DNA from: Gemmatimonadota bacterium
Lineage (GTDB): Bacteria; Gemmatimonadota; Gemmatimonadetes; Longimicrobiales; Gaopeijiaceae
Direction of reading: 5' to 3'
Assembly: GCA_028874995.1 (NCBI GenBank)
Contig: JAPPGM010000126.1
Location: 19,996 to 83,995, forward strand
DNA length: 64,000 bases
Within the stretch, counting starts at the first letter, position 1. The number at the start of each line of letters is the position of its first letter. Positions 28,462 through 38,062 of this stretch are shown one piece after another. The position numbers and the translations under genes were made by a program. A model generated the notes under the pieces. It was not told the DNA's origin. It searched no databases and was given only the letters and a program-made list of their open reading frames with translations.

Positions 28462-29133
28462 TCAGGCTTCCGAAACCGTCACTCGCCGGGCCACCTTCCG
28501 TTTGACCTTCACCGGATCCGAACCCCCCTCCACCGTCACCGTCACCGCGCCCTCCTCCCCGCCCCCCTTCCGCACCACCGCCCTCGCGCCCGGAACCAGC
28601 CCCACGGACTTGAGGTAGCGGAGCCGGCCAGGATCCTCGTCCGCGACCGAGCGCACCGTGAATCGGCTGCCGGAGGCCACCTGGTCGAGGCGGCTGACGG
28701 GCGTGGGGTCGATCCGCCCCGCGCGGGTCGGGATGGGAGCCCCGTGGGGATCGGTAGATGGGTGGCCCAGCGCCTCGGCCATCGCTTCGATCAACCGCTC
28801 GGATGCGGCGTGCTCGAGCCGTTCCGCCTCGGCGTGCACGTCGTCCCAGTCGTAGCCCAGCCGCTGCACCAGAAACGACTCGATGATGCGGTGCCGGCGG
28901 AGGATCTTGAGCGCTTCGCGGCTTCCTTCCTTCGTCAGCCGCACCCCCCGGTAGGGTTCATGGCGCAGGAGGCCGTCCTCGGCCAGACGCCGGATCATTC
29001 CGCTGACGGATCCCGGCCGCACGGCAAGCACGCGCGCCAGCTCGTTGGTGCCGGCTGGACCACCCCCCTCGTTCAGGGCGTACACGGCCTTCAGGTAGTC
29101 CTCGACGGAGGGCGACAGAGATGGAGAATCCAT
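28462..29133 (-). CDS. DtxR/MntR-family metal-dependent regulator with FeoA/SH3-like C-terminus
   Basis: SVEDYLKAVYALNEGGGPAGTNELARVLAVRPGSVSGMIRRLAEDGLLRHEPYRGVRLTKEG...EAERLEHAASERLIEAMAEALGHPSTDPHGAPIP. Confidence 0.94.
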   Translation of the reverse strand: MDSPSLSPSVEDYLKAVYALNEGGGPAGTNELARVLAVRPGSVSGMIRRLAEDGLLRHEPYRGVRLTKEGSREALKILRRHRIIESFLVQRLGYDWDDVHAEAERLEHAASERLIEAMAEALGHPSTDPHGAPIPTRAGRIDPTPVSRLDQVASGSRFTVRSVADEDPGRLRYLKSVGLVPGARAVVRKGGGEEGAVTVTVEGGSDPVKVKRKVARRVTVSEA

Positions 29134-29220
29134 GATGCAAGATAATGGGGGACCACGGGATGCCGGCAACGCACGCGTCGGGCGGACCGATGGACAACGA
29201 AAAACGGTGTTCACGTTACC

Positions 29221-29457
29221 TTGGGGTGCCCGGCTTTGATATTCACCCAGGAGGCCCGATTGGAAGACTCGGTTGCAATTGACGCCAAGCGCATCCTGCT
29301 GCGTTACGGCACTCCGATTCTGGTATTAGACAAGGTCCCGTCGGAGGAGCGCATCACCCTGGCCCGCCAGATCGCCAGAACCCCGCTCACGGAACGGGAG
29401 ACGCGTCTCCGCGAGCTGCTCGCGGAAGCGGGACACCTCCAGGAGCCCGCGGACTAG
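29221..29457 (+). CDS. small conserved hypothetical protein
   Basis: 78 aa; start uncertain (TTG at 29260 possible). Confidence 0.5.
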   Translation: MGCPALIFTQEARLEDSVAIDAKRILLRYGTPILVLDKVPSEERITLARQIARTPLTERETRLRELLAEAGHLQEPAD

Positions 29458-31166
29458 GCGCGTAGCCGCAGGCTCCTGAGGCGGCCCATCGCGGCCGCCA
29501 CATCCTGAATGCGGGGCTGTGCGAGATCCCCGGTCCTGCCCGAGTCGAGCACATCGAGTCCCCGGCCCTCCAGCGCTTCGGCCACCGCCTCGAGCACGTC
29601 CTCCACGGCCCTTCCTTCGCCCATGAAACCGCGGGCAAGGTGGAGCGCCAGCGCGATCGCGCGGGTCTGCGCGTACGACACGATCTGCCGCACCCCCGCG
29701 AGCTCGATCCGCTCCCGCCCGAAGTCGACCGTGTGACGGCTCCGCACCTTGATGGAACGCTCGCGCCGACCGCGCCGGGCCGAGATCGAGCGGGGGTCGG
29801 GGAAGCGGTGGCGGGCGGGCCATCGGACGGGTCCCGCGTGGGTCTTGCGGCCGGTCGGAAGGGCCTCCGCCACGCCCCGCGCCGCCTCGGTCAGGTCCAC
29901 GGGGCGATACCGGATCATGCCCACCACCCGATCCGCCACGTCCAGGTAGTCTCCCGAGCCGCCGATCACCAGCAGCGTGCTCGCACCGGCGTCGTCGCAC
30001 AGGCTGCGCACCCGGTCGATGAATGGGGTGATGGGTTCATCGTCGCCCTTGACGAGAGCCTGCATGCGCCGGTCGCGGATCATGAAGTTGGTGGCGGCGG
30101 TGTCCTCGTCGATCAGCAGCAGCCGCGACCGGGCCTCCAGCGCCTCGATGATCGCCGCGGCCTGGCTGGTCGACCCCGAGGCGTTGGGTGTGGAGAAGGC
30201 GCGGGTGTCCTGGCCGCCGGGCAGCGCGCCGATGAAGGACGAGATGTCGACACCCGCAACCGAACGGCCGTCCTCGGCCTGGATCTTCATGGCGGTCGGA
30301 TCGGTGACGACGTGCTCTCGGCCGTCGTCCGGGCGGTGGTTGTAGACGCCCCGGGCGACCGCGTCGAGCACCGTCGACTTGCCGTGGTAGCCGCCGCCGA
30401 CCAGCAGGGTCACGCCGTGCGGGACCCCCATGCCGGAGACGGGCGGGGCGTTGGCGCGGTCGAGCGTGACGCGGAGGCCGGGCGGAGACTCGAAGGGCGT
30501 AGCCCGGTCGCGGGCGAGCGGCCGGTCGTCGATGCCGCTCCGCCGTGGGAGGATCGAGCCGTCGGCGATGAAGGCGACGAGACCGCGGTCGCGCAACAGG
30601 GCGCGCATGAAGTCGGCGTCTTCGTTGACGTGGGCGTGCCGGGCCAGCGTCTCCGGGGTGTGGGCGTGGTGGGGAAGGGTGGACTGGACCAGCGCGGGAA
30701 GGGTGTCCAGGAGGAGCCGCTCCGCCGCGCGGCCCAGAATGCGCCGTCCGGCGGCGGGCAGGCCAATGGTGAACCGGGCCTCGACGGTCCCGTCGGCGCC
30801 GACGAGCACCGCCGTGTTGGGAAGGACGACCTGCCCGGGATCGGCCATGGCGATCTCGCCGCTCCTGCCGCTGCCGGAGCCGCGCCGGGTGCGCCGGGCG
30901 GCGGCCGCGAAGGTTCGAGCGAGGAGACAGGACAGACCGGTGCGACGCGATGGCGTGCTCAGGGTAGCCGCGTCGTAGCCGGCCGGGTCGGAATCCAGGA
31001 TGACCGCAACCCGGGAGGGAGCCGCGAAGGGGTCTCCCTGGACCCGCCGCACCTCCAGGGTGTACGGTGGGAGGCGCCAGATGCCCTTGAGATCGCGGTA
31101 CGCGGGGTAGCCGCGGCCGTCGATCCGGCGCAATGTGCTTCGGAGGTCGTCTTCCGTTCTGTGCAT
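29454..31166 (-). CDS. ABC-ATPase domain-containing protein (predicted ABC-class ATPase)
   Basis: DDLRSTLRRIDGRGYPAYRDLKGIWRLPPYTLEVRRVQGDPFAAPSRVAV; Walker A GGGYHGKSTVLDAV; SGSTSQAAAIIEALEARSRLLLIDEDTAATNFMIRDRRMQALV. Confidence 0.9.
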   Translation of the reverse strand: MHRTEDDLRSTLRRIDGRGYPAYRDLKGIWRLPPYTLEVRRVQGDPFAAPSRVAVILDSDPAGYDAATLSTPSRRTGLSCLLARTFAAAARRTRRGSGSGRSGEIAMADPGQVVLPNTAVLVGADGTVEARFTIGLPAAGRRILGRAAERLLLDTLPALVQSTLPHHAHTPETLARHAHVNEDADFMRALLRDRGLVAFIADGSILPRRSGIDDRPLARDRATPFESPPGLRVTLDRANAPPVSGMGVPHGVTLLVGGGYHGKSTVLDAVARGVYNHRPDDGREHVVTDPTAMKIQAEDGRSVAGVDISSFIGALPGGQDTRAFSTPNASGSTSQAAAIIEALEARSRLLLIDEDTAATNFMIRDRRMQALVKGDDEPITPFIDRVRSLCDDAGASTLLVIGGSGDYLDVADRVVGMIRYRPVDLTEAARGVAEALPTGRKTHAGPVRWPARHRFPDPRSISARRGRRERSIKVRSRHTVDFGRERIELAGVRQIVSYAQTRAIALALHLARGFMGEGRAVEDVLEAVAEALEGRGLDVLDSGRTGDLAQPRIQDVAAAMGRLRSLRLRA

Positions 31167-31191
31167 GGTATTTCGTTCCCGGGAGGTGCGT

Positions 31192-32280
31192 ATGTCGCGT
31201 TCACAATATGGCTGGATGGCGGCTTTCTGGGCTGGAGCCGCCCTCGGTGGGGCGTGCGGAGACCCGGTTACGCGGCCCGAAGCAATCGAATGCGGGGACC
31301 TCGATCCCGGGTACCTGGCAGACGGCGGGGTGGGGCGGGATGGGATCCCGGCGCTCACCAATCCGGATTTCGTGCCGATCGACGACGAAGAGCGCACCGG
31401 GTACCTGTCGGCGGAATCACGGGTGATCGGCGTGGAGATCGACGGCGGGTGGCTGGCGATCCCACACAACGTGATGTACCGGCACGAGATCGTGAACCTG
31501 AACCGCGACGACACGCAGATCGCGGTGACCTACTGCCCCCTCACGGGGTCGGCCCTGACCTTCGACCGGGAACTGGTCGATGACGCCGGCTTCGGCGTGT
31601 CGGGACTGCTCTACCGGGCCAACCTGATTATGTACGACCGGAACACCGACGATTCCCTGTGGCCGCAGATGGCCGGTGAGGCCGCGTGCGGACCGAAGGA
31701 TGGCGTGGCTCTGGCACGTCGTCCGGTTGTGGAAATGACCTGGGCGGGGTGGAAGGAGCTCTTTTCCGGCTCCGAGGTGGTGGGGATCGAACCGGCGGAG
31801 TCTTTCATCTACAGTGTCAACCCGTACGGGGTGAGCTACGAGGATCCGGACAACCCCGACTTCATCGGCTTTCCGATCCCGCGCGACGATGTGCGGCGCC
31901 CGCCGAAGGAACGGGTCCTGGGTCTGCCGGCGTCGGGTGGGCAGCCGGCGGTGGCATTCCCCTTCCTCGCCATGACGGAGGCGGGTGACTTCTGGACTGT
32001 CGGCTTCGACTACGCGGGAACGTCCGCCGTGGTGTTCTGGGACGCGGGCAGGCAGGCGGCCGTGGCGTTTCGGCCCGTCGCAAGTGGGCGGACCCTGACC
32101 TTTATGGCCCTGGACGACGGATTCGTCGACAGCGAGACCGGATCGCGCTGGAATGTGACCGGACTTGCAACCGAGGGGGCTCTGGAGGGCGAGCGGCTGG
32201 AGATCATCGCGGACGCCTACGTCGCGTTCTGGCAGCCGTGGGCTGCGTTCCATCCGGGGACGACGCTGTTCATTGAGTAG
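31192..32280 (+). CDS. DUF3179 domain-containing protein
   Basis: PALTNPDFVPIDD..EESRVIGVEIDGGWLAIPHNVMYRHEIVN..AVTYCPLTGSALTFDREL..FGVSGLLYRANLIMYDRNTDDSLWPQMAGEAACGP. Confidence 0.9.
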   Translation: MSRSQYGWMAAFWAGAALGGACGDPVTRPEAIECGDLDPGYLADGGVGRDGIPALTNPDFVPIDDEERTGYLSAESRVIGVEIDGGWLAIPHNVMYRHEIVNLNRDDTQIAVTYCPLTGSALTFDRELVDDAGFGVSGLLYRANLIMYDRNTDDSLWPQMAGEAACGPKDGVALARRPVVEMTWAGWKELFSGSEVVGIEPAESFIYSVNPYGVSYEDPDNPDFIGFPIPRDDVRRPPKERVLGLPASGGQPAVAFPFLAMTEAGDFWTVGFDYAGTSAVVFWDAGRQAAVAFRPVASGRTLTFMALDDGFVDSETGSRWNVTGLATEGALEGERLEIIADAYVAFWQPWAAFHPGTTLFIE

Positions 32281-32305
32281 CGCCGGAGATGGCGGCGCGC
32301 GGGGT

Positions 32306-33217
32306 GTGCGCCGGTGGCGTCCCCCCCCCCGCCTGGCCCGTCTGGCGCCGCACTGCTCCCGGTGCTCGCGGGGCCTTGCCCACGGTCTGCTGGCGGCCGC
32401 GGTCACAGGGTTGGGTGGCGGGGTGGGCGGGGCGGCCGCCCAGTGGGTGGAGGAGCCCGGCAAGGGGTGGATCGCGCTGGCCGTGTACCACCAGGACACG
32501 CGGGAACGCTTCGGGATCGGGGGAGACACCCGGGCGCTGTTCGCCGACGGGCACGCGGTCACGACCTCGTCGTTTCTGACCGTCGCCATGGGTCTCGTGC
32601 CGGGGATCGACCTTTGGAGCCAGTTGTCCTTCCACCGGCTCCGATACGACGACGTGGCGGGCAAGCGGTCCTCCACCGGGGTCGGCGACACGCGCCTCTG
32701 GTTGAGGGCTGCGCCGCTGAAGTGGCTGGGTTCGGGACTGCCCTTCGCCGTCCGGGCCGGATTCAAGGTCCCCGCCGGCGACTTCGACGTGGACGCCGAG
32801 GTCATCCCGCTCGGGGACGGACAGCGCGACTGGGAGGTGCTGGCCGAGGTGGGACACTCCTTCTGGCCGCTGTCTCTTTACCTCTCCGGGTGGGTGGGCT
32901 ACCGGTGGCGCGAGGAGAACGCGGAGGCGAGAAAGGACTTCGGAGACGAGGTGTTCTACTTTGCCCAGATCGGGGGACGGCTGGGCCGATTCGGATACAG
33001 GCTGGCGGTGGATGGGTGGGACGGGGCCGCCGGTGTCACGGAGGGGGTCCCGATCCCGAATTTCCAGCGCGACCTGGTACAGCTGCAGCCGTCGCTGCTG
33101 TATGATGTCGGTCCCGGACAGATCGAGGCGGGCGCGCGCTTCGCGTTGAAGGGCAGAAACCTACCGGCGGGAACCGCGCTCATGTTCAAGTACTTCACCG
33201 GATGGGAGCCGTTCTGA
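32306..33217 (+). CDS. outer-membrane transporter-like beta-barrel protein (MetA/phenol-degradation-like)
   Basis: GTG start chosen; mature part QWVEEPGKGWIALAVYHQDTRERF...TVAMGLVPGIDLWSQLSFHRLRYDD...GVGDTRLWLRAAP.. ends KGRNLPAGTALMFKYFTGWEPF. Confidence 0.65.
   Translation: MRRWRPPPRLARLAPHCSRCSRGLAHGLLAAAVTGLGGGVGGAAAQWVEEPGKGWIALAVYHQDTRERFGIGGDTRALFADGHAVTTSSFLTVAMGLVPGIDLWSQLSFHRLRYDDVAGKRSSTGVGDTRLWLRAAPLKWLGSGLPFAVRAGFKVPAGDFDVDAEVIPLGDGQRDWEVLAEVGHSFWPLSLYLSGWVGYRWREENAEARKDFGDEVFYFAQIGGRLGRFGYRLAVDGWDGAAGVTEGVPIPNFQRDLVQLQPSLLYDVGPGQIEAGARFALKGRNLPAGTALMFKYFTGWEPF
32321..32330. repeat. poly-C (C10) homopolymer tract in the 5' coding region
   Basis: GGTGGCGT CCCCCCCCCC GCCTGG. Confidence 0.95.
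32328..32395 (+). repeat. possible diverged copy C of the dispersed element
   Basis: GCTCCCGGTGCTCGCGGGGCCTTGCCCACGGTCTGCT vs copy A GCTCTCGGTGCTCGCGGGGCTCTATCCACGGGCTGC; translations CSRCSRGLAHGLL vs RSRCSRGSIHGLQ. Confidence 0.35.
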
Positions 33218-33221
33218 GATC

Positions 33222-34973
33222 ATGAGCATGGAGAAGATGACACCGGGTCACCGGTGGATTGTGGGGTTGGTGGCACTTCTCGGGGTTTGGGCGTGTGCCG
33301 GAGAGCCCGCTTCCGTCACGAATGAAGTCTACGGTGACGGGCAGGTGGCGCGATCGGGTGGCGGGGTGGTGGTGGCGGCGCAACCGCTCGCGGCCGAAGC
33401 CGGGGCGCAGATGCTTCGCCGCGGCGGCAATGCGGCGGACGCGGCGGTGGCGGCGGCCTTTGCCGTGTCGGTGGTGGAGCCGTCGATGAACAGCATCGGG
33501 GGCCGCACCCAGATTCTGCTCCGCTTGCCGGACGGCACGGTGGCGGGGATCGACGCGACCACTCAGGCGCCTTCCACCTACGACCCGGAGACCGCGCCGC
33601 AGGCGTCGTACGGGTACCCGACCGTGGGCGTGCCCGGGGCCGTCGCCGGACTCACCCGTCTCCTCGACGAGTACGGCACGCTTCCCCTGGCCGAGGTCAT
33701 GGCCCCGGCGATCGAACTCGCCGGGAAGGGCTTCCGTCTCCTGCCGGGCGAAGCGGCGCGGCACGCGGCCGGCGCGGGGCAGCTTGCCGAATTCGAAGGC
33801 TCCCGCGCCCACTTCCTCAACCGGTCGGGCGAGAGTCGCAACGCCGGAGACCTCTTCCTGCAGCCGTACCTTGCGGCCACCCTCACCGCCATTGCCCGGG
33901 GCGGAGCGGACGCATTCTACCGGGGTCCCATCGCGGAGCGCATCGTGGACGACATGGCCGCGCACGGCGGCGCGGTCACCGCCGGGTCGCTGGCCCGGTA
34001 CCGTGCCCTCGACGCCCCCGTCGTCCGCGGGAGCTACCGTGGCTACGAGCTGGTGGGCACGGATACCCCGGCCTCGGGCGCGGCAACCATCGGCATCCTT
34101 CACATCCTGGAACACTTCGACATGGGAGCCCTCGACGCGGACAGCTGGGCGGGGCTGGTGGGGACGGTGGTCGCGCGGACCTTCGAGGAGCGTGCGGCCG
34201 CCCGTTCGGAAGGCGCGCGCGACCTCGCATTCATGACCGCGAAGGAGTGGGCGGCCGGGATCGCGGCGAGCGTCCAGGTACCCGGGGCGGTCCGTCGCGG
34301 CGCGGGCGCGGCTTCGGGCGGCGTTGCCAAGGACCGGGTGTTGTCCCAGGGGGGGACCCACGGGGGCGAAACAATGTCGGATTGGGACACCCGCTCATTC
34401 GGTCCGGAGGACGGCCACACCACCCACCTCTCCGTTGCGGACGCCGCCGGCATGTACGTGGCACTGACCCAGACGATCGGCCCGAACCTGGGATCCAAGG
34501 TGGCCACACGCGGCCTCGGCTTCCTCTACGCAGCGACCCTGGGCGGCTACCTCGGCCACATGGAGCCCGGAGAGCGGGCCCGGTCGAGCATTTCGCCCCT
34601 AATGGTTCTTCGGGACGGCAGACCGGTGCTGGTGCTGGGGGCGGCGGGCGGCGCGCGGATCATCTCGGCGGTAGTCCAGGCCGTAATCCGGGTGGTGGAC
34701 CAGGGCATGACGCTTCCCGACGCGCTCGCCGCGGCCAGGGTTCATCCGATCGACGGTGGCATCGCCATGGAAACGTCGCCGGTGATCGGATGGGCGGCGG
34801 AGGATGTCGCGGAGGTGGAGTCATGGGGAATGGTGGTGCAGGAGGTCGAGCGGGAAGGTGCCTTCGGGCGGATCCACGGGATCTGGGTGGACCCGGCCTC
34901 CGGTGAGGTGGTGGGAGTGGCCGACCCCGACTGGGAGGGTGCGGCGATTGCGGTGGAGGTGGCCGCACGGTAG
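33222..34973 (+). CDS. gamma-glutamyltranspeptidase
   Basis: AGAQMLRRGGNAADAAVAAAFAVSVVEPSMNSIGG; DGHTTHLSVADAAGMYVALTQTIGPNLGSKV; SSISPLMVLRDGRPVLVLGAAGGARIISAVVQAVI. Confidence 0.94.
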   Translation: MSMEKMTPGHRWIVGLVALLGVWACAGEPASVTNEVYGDGQVARSGGGVVVAAQPLAAEAGAQMLRRGGNAADAAVAAAFAVSVVEPSMNSIGGRTQILLRLPDGTVAGIDATTQAPSTYDPETAPQASYGYPTVGVPGAVAGLTRLLDEYGTLPLAEVMAPAIELAGKGFRLLPGEAARHAAGAGQLAEFEGSRAHFLNRSGESRNAGDLFLQPYLAATLTAIARGGADAFYRGPIAERIVDDMAAHGGAVTAGSLARYRALDAPVVRGSYRGYELVGTDTPASGAATIGILHILEHFDMGALDADSWAGLVGTVVARTFEERAAARSEGARDLAFMTAKEWAAGIAASVQVPGAVRRGAGAASGGVAKDRVLSQGGTHGGETMSDWDTRSFGPEDGHTTHLSVADAAGMYVALTQTIGPNLGSKVATRGLGFLYAATLGGYLGHMEPGERARSSISPLMVLRDGRPVLVLGAAGGARIISAVVQAVIRVVDQGMTLPDALAAARVHPIDGGIAMETSPVIGWAAEDVAEVESWGMVVQEVEREGAFGRIHGIWVDPASGEVVGVADPDWEGAAIAVEVAAR

Positions 34974-35011
34974 GCCGTACGAAGTCGTCCGCCCGCGCGC
35001 TTCCCTTCCGT

Positions 35012-35668
35012 TCAGCCGATGGGGTAGAGCAGACCGACTCGAAGCGAAAGAGAGCGGTTCTTGAGACTGCCCTCTTCGAAATGGTCGATGAATCCCAGGC
35101 CGTGATAGTACTGGAAACCGATGGTGACCCCCAATCTCTCGGTCGCCCCGATCTCCAGGCTTCCGCCGCCGACGAGGCCGAAATCCAGTGAGCGGAACTC
35201 GTCGTCGGCGCAGGCGCTGGTCCTTTCGGTTCTTCCTTCGGCGTCCTGGAATTCGAATTCGCAGGACATGAGCCGTCCCGCGGCGCCCCCGGCCGACACG
35301 TGCACGGCCAGTGGCTCCCATATCAACGGGATCCTGACATCGAGCAGAGCCGCAATCTCCACGTAATCCAGGCGGGTCGTGATCTTCTGGCCGAGTGACC
35401 GGGCGCCTCCCCTCCGGGAATAGGTGCCGCTCAATTGCAGCGCGAGGCTGTTGACCTGGTCCGGTGGCGACACCCGGAATGTGGCCGCGAGACCGACATT
35501 CGGTCCGGTGGCCCGCTCGCGATTCAGCACGAGAAGGGAATCGACGTGGTAGTCGCGGATTATCGAAAGGTTGAGACCCCCATGAAGCGAAAAGGTGGTC
35601 TGGGCCGACGCGGAGGATCCGGGAAGGAGGAGCCCGGCGGCCAGAAGAAGCGTGGAAAAGCGTTTCAT
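35012..35668 (-). CDS. outer-membrane beta-barrel protein (PorT-like)
   Basis: Signal peptide; FSLHGGLNLSIIRDYH...LALQLSGTYSRRGGAR...TRLDYVEIAALLDVRIPL...; C-terminal strand LRVGLLYPIG. Confidence 0.75.
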   Translation of the reverse strand: MKRFSTLLLAAGLLLPGSSASAQTTFSLHGGLNLSIIRDYHVDSLLVLNRERATGPNVGLAATFRVSPPDQVNSLALQLSGTYSRRGGARSLGQKITTRLDYVEIAALLDVRIPLIWEPLAVHVSAGGAAGRLMSCEFEFQDAEGRTERTSACADDEFRSLDFGLVGGGSLEIGATERLGVTIGFQYYHGLGFIDHFEEGSLKNRSLSLRVGLLYPIG

Positions 35669-35828
35669 GGGGGCCCTTTCAATGAACGGGTAGACGTTGG
35701 GTCCAAGCTACACCCGGGGCGTTGGAAGAGAAACCGGGGCGTCCCGCTTCCCGGGCTGCAAGCTCTTGCCGGGACGGCCCGCCAACCCACTTTGTGCTGA
35801 TGCTTCCTTCCACATACGGAGAGCCTCA

Positions 35829-37400
35829 ATGAGGACTACACCCCGGCCGGCACCGTTGATCCTTCTCATCCACTTCGCCGTGACGGCGTGCGCCCCCGAC
35901 CCGTACGACACGATCCTGCGGGGCGGGCGTGTCCTGGACGGCACCGGCGCTCCCGCGCGGGAAGCCGACGTCGCCATCCGCGACGGCCTCATCGCGGCGG
36001 TGGGCGACCTGGACGGGGCGGTCGCCGAGACGACCCTCGATGTCACCGGCCTCTACGTGAGCCCCGGATTCATCGACACCCACTCCCACGCCGCGCCCGG
36101 TCTGGAAACCGAGGAGCGCAGCCACGGCGAGCCCCTCCTCGCCCAGGGGCTCACCACGGTCGTCGTCAACCCCGACGGAGGCGGCCCGGTCGACCTGGCC
36201 GAACAGCGGACCGAACTCGAGGAACACGGCCTCGGGGTCAACGTGGCGCAACTCATCGGCCACGGGTCCGTGCGGGGACGCGTGCTTGGCAGTGAAGACC
36301 GCGCGCCCACCGACGCCGAGCTGGACGAGATGCGCTCGCTCGTTCGCGCGGGGATGGAGGCGGGGGCGTGGGGTCTCTCGTCGGGAACCTTCTATTCTCC
36401 GGGCAGCTTCGCGGAGAACGCGGAACTGATCGAGCTTGCGCGGGTGGCCGCGGAGTTCGGCGGCGTCTACACGAGCCATATTCGGGACGAGTCCAACTAC
36501 ACGATCGGGGTGCTGGCGGCGGTCGAGGAGGTGATCGACGTGAGCCGCCAGACCGGGATCACCGGCGTGGTGACCCACATCAAGGCGCTGGGGCCGCCCG
36601 TGTGGGGGTCGTCCGCGCTCATCGTGGAGCGGATCGAAGCGGCCCGCGCCGAAGGGCTTTCCGTGTACGCCGACCAGTACCCGTACCTGGCTTCGGCGAC
36701 CGGTCTTTCGGCGGCGCTGCTGCCGCGCTGGTCCCAGGCGGGTGACAGCGAGGCATTCGACGAGCGGGTGGCCGACCCGGACACCCGCGCGCGCATCCGC
36801 GAGGCGATGGTGGAGAATCTGGCCCGGCGCGGGGGCGCCGACCGGATCCAGTTTCGGCGATTCTCGGAAGATCCGTCGATCGAGGGGCAGCTCCTCTCGG
36901 ACGTCGCCGGAGACCGGGGTGAAGATCCCGTCGACACCGCGCTGGAACTGATCATCCGGGGCGGTCCGTCGATCGTATCCTTCAACATGAGCGAGGAGGA
37001 TGTTGTACGGCTGATGACGCAGGAATGGACGATGACGTCGTCCGACGGCGGTCTGCCGGAGTTCGGCGTGGGGGTGCCGCACCCCCGCTCGTACGGGGCG
37101 TTCCCGCGCAAGGTCCGGAAGTACGTGTTCGAGGACGGCGTGATGACGCTGGAGGCGGCGATCCGGACCATGACGTCGCTCCCCGCGGAGGTGATGGGGA
37201 TGGAGGACCGGGGCCGGATCGAGGAAGGAATGGTCGCGGACCTGGTGGTCTTCTCGGATCACTTCAGGGACAACGCGACCTTCACCGAACCGCACCAGCT
37301 CTCGGCGGGGGTGGTCCACCTGTTCGTGGCCGGGGAGGCCGCGATCCGCGACGCGGGATTCACGGGGGTTCGGGCGGGGCGGGTGCTGGTGAAGAGGTAG
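35829..37400 (+). CDS. N-acyl-D-amino-acid deacylase / D-aminoacylase-family amidohydrolase
   Basis: YDTILRGGRVLDGTGAPAREADVAIRDGLIAAVGDL..PGFIDTHSHAAPGLE..; YTSHIRDESNYTIGVLAAVEEVIDVSRQTGITGVVTHIKALG. Confidence 0.93.
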   Translation: MRTTPRPAPLILLIHFAVTACAPDPYDTILRGGRVLDGTGAPAREADVAIRDGLIAAVGDLDGAVAETTLDVTGLYVSPGFIDTHSHAAPGLETEERSHGEPLLAQGLTTVVVNPDGGGPVDLAEQRTELEEHGLGVNVAQLIGHGSVRGRVLGSEDRAPTDAELDEMRSLVRAGMEAGAWGLSSGTFYSPGSFAENAELIELARVAAEFGGVYTSHIRDESNYTIGVLAAVEEVIDVSRQTGITGVVTHIKALGPPVWGSSALIVERIEAARAEGLSVYADQYPYLASATGLSAALLPRWSQAGDSEAFDERVADPDTRARIREAMVENLARRGGADRIQFRRFSEDPSIEGQLLSDVAGDRGEDPVDTALELIIRGGPSIVSFNMSEEDVVRLMTQEWTMTSSDGGLPEFGVGVPHPRSYGAFPRKVRKYVFEDGVMTLEAAIRTMTSLPAEVMGMEDRGRIEEGMVADLVVFSDHFRDNATFTEPHQLSAGVVHLFVAGEAAIRDAGFTGVRAGRVLVKR

Positions 37401-37405
37401 CAGCC

Positions 37406-38062
37406 CTACCCGACCGGGAAGACCAGCCCTGCCTGAACCGAAATGGCCCGGTTGTGCCCTGTCCAATCCAGCTCGCCGTCGTATATGGAACGCAGTCCAT
37501 GGGTGTAGAGAACGTCCAGCGACAGTCCCATCCCGCCCGTCACGGACAACAGGACGCCCGCTCCTCCGGACACCGCGAAGTCCACGTTCTTGGTCGGGGT
37601 CTTCAGCGCCTCTTCGTCGCAGCCTCCCATCTGGACAATGGGTTGCAGCACCGGCGTGATCGTCACCTCGCAACTCGTCTCCCACGCGATCACGGGCCCC
37701 GCCAGCAGGTACAGCAAACTCCGGGAACCGCCCAGCGGAAGGCTTGCTCTCCCGAGAGCGGCCACCTGCACGTAGTCGAGCGACAGGGCAACGTCACCGA
37801 TTTGGACGAGCGAGAAGGTCGCTCCCTTCTGCAGGTATGAGCCTGCGAGCCGCAGACCGAGAGGTCCCGACACAGGCAGGGTCAGGGACGCGCCTGCCAG
37901 GATCCCGCGCCGCCCTTCCTGGCTGGTGATCCCGACGCCGCTGACGGTGAGGTCCGACAGGCTCGCTCCGGCATTGACTCCGAAGGTGAACTGGCCGGCG
38001 GCGGGGCTCGCCGCAAGTCCCATGGCCAGAGCGGTGACGGTCAAGGTCTTGATATGGGTCAT
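37406..38062 (-). CDS. outer-membrane beta-barrel protein (PorT-like), paralog of 35012..35668
   Basis: FTFGVNAGASLSDLTV...LSLDYVQVAALGRASLPL...; C-terminal strand VQAGLVFPVG. Confidence 0.75.
   Translation of the reverse strand: MTHIKTLTVTALAMGLAASPAAGQFTFGVNAGASLSDLTVSGVGITSQEGRRGILAGASLTLPVSGPLGLRLAGSYLQKGATFSLVQIGDVALSLDYVQVAALGRASLPLGGSRSLLYLLAGPVIAWETSCEVTITPVLQPIVQMGGCDEEALKTPTKNVDFAVSGGAGVLLSVTGGMGLSLDVLYTHGLRSIYDGELDWTGHNRAISVQAGLVFPVG

Noticed and set aside
29454-31166. ABC-class ATPase considered as an OLD/defence nuclease system
   Set aside because: Matches the stand-alone predicted ABC-ATPase family; no nuclease (TOPRIM) or defence partner adjacent.
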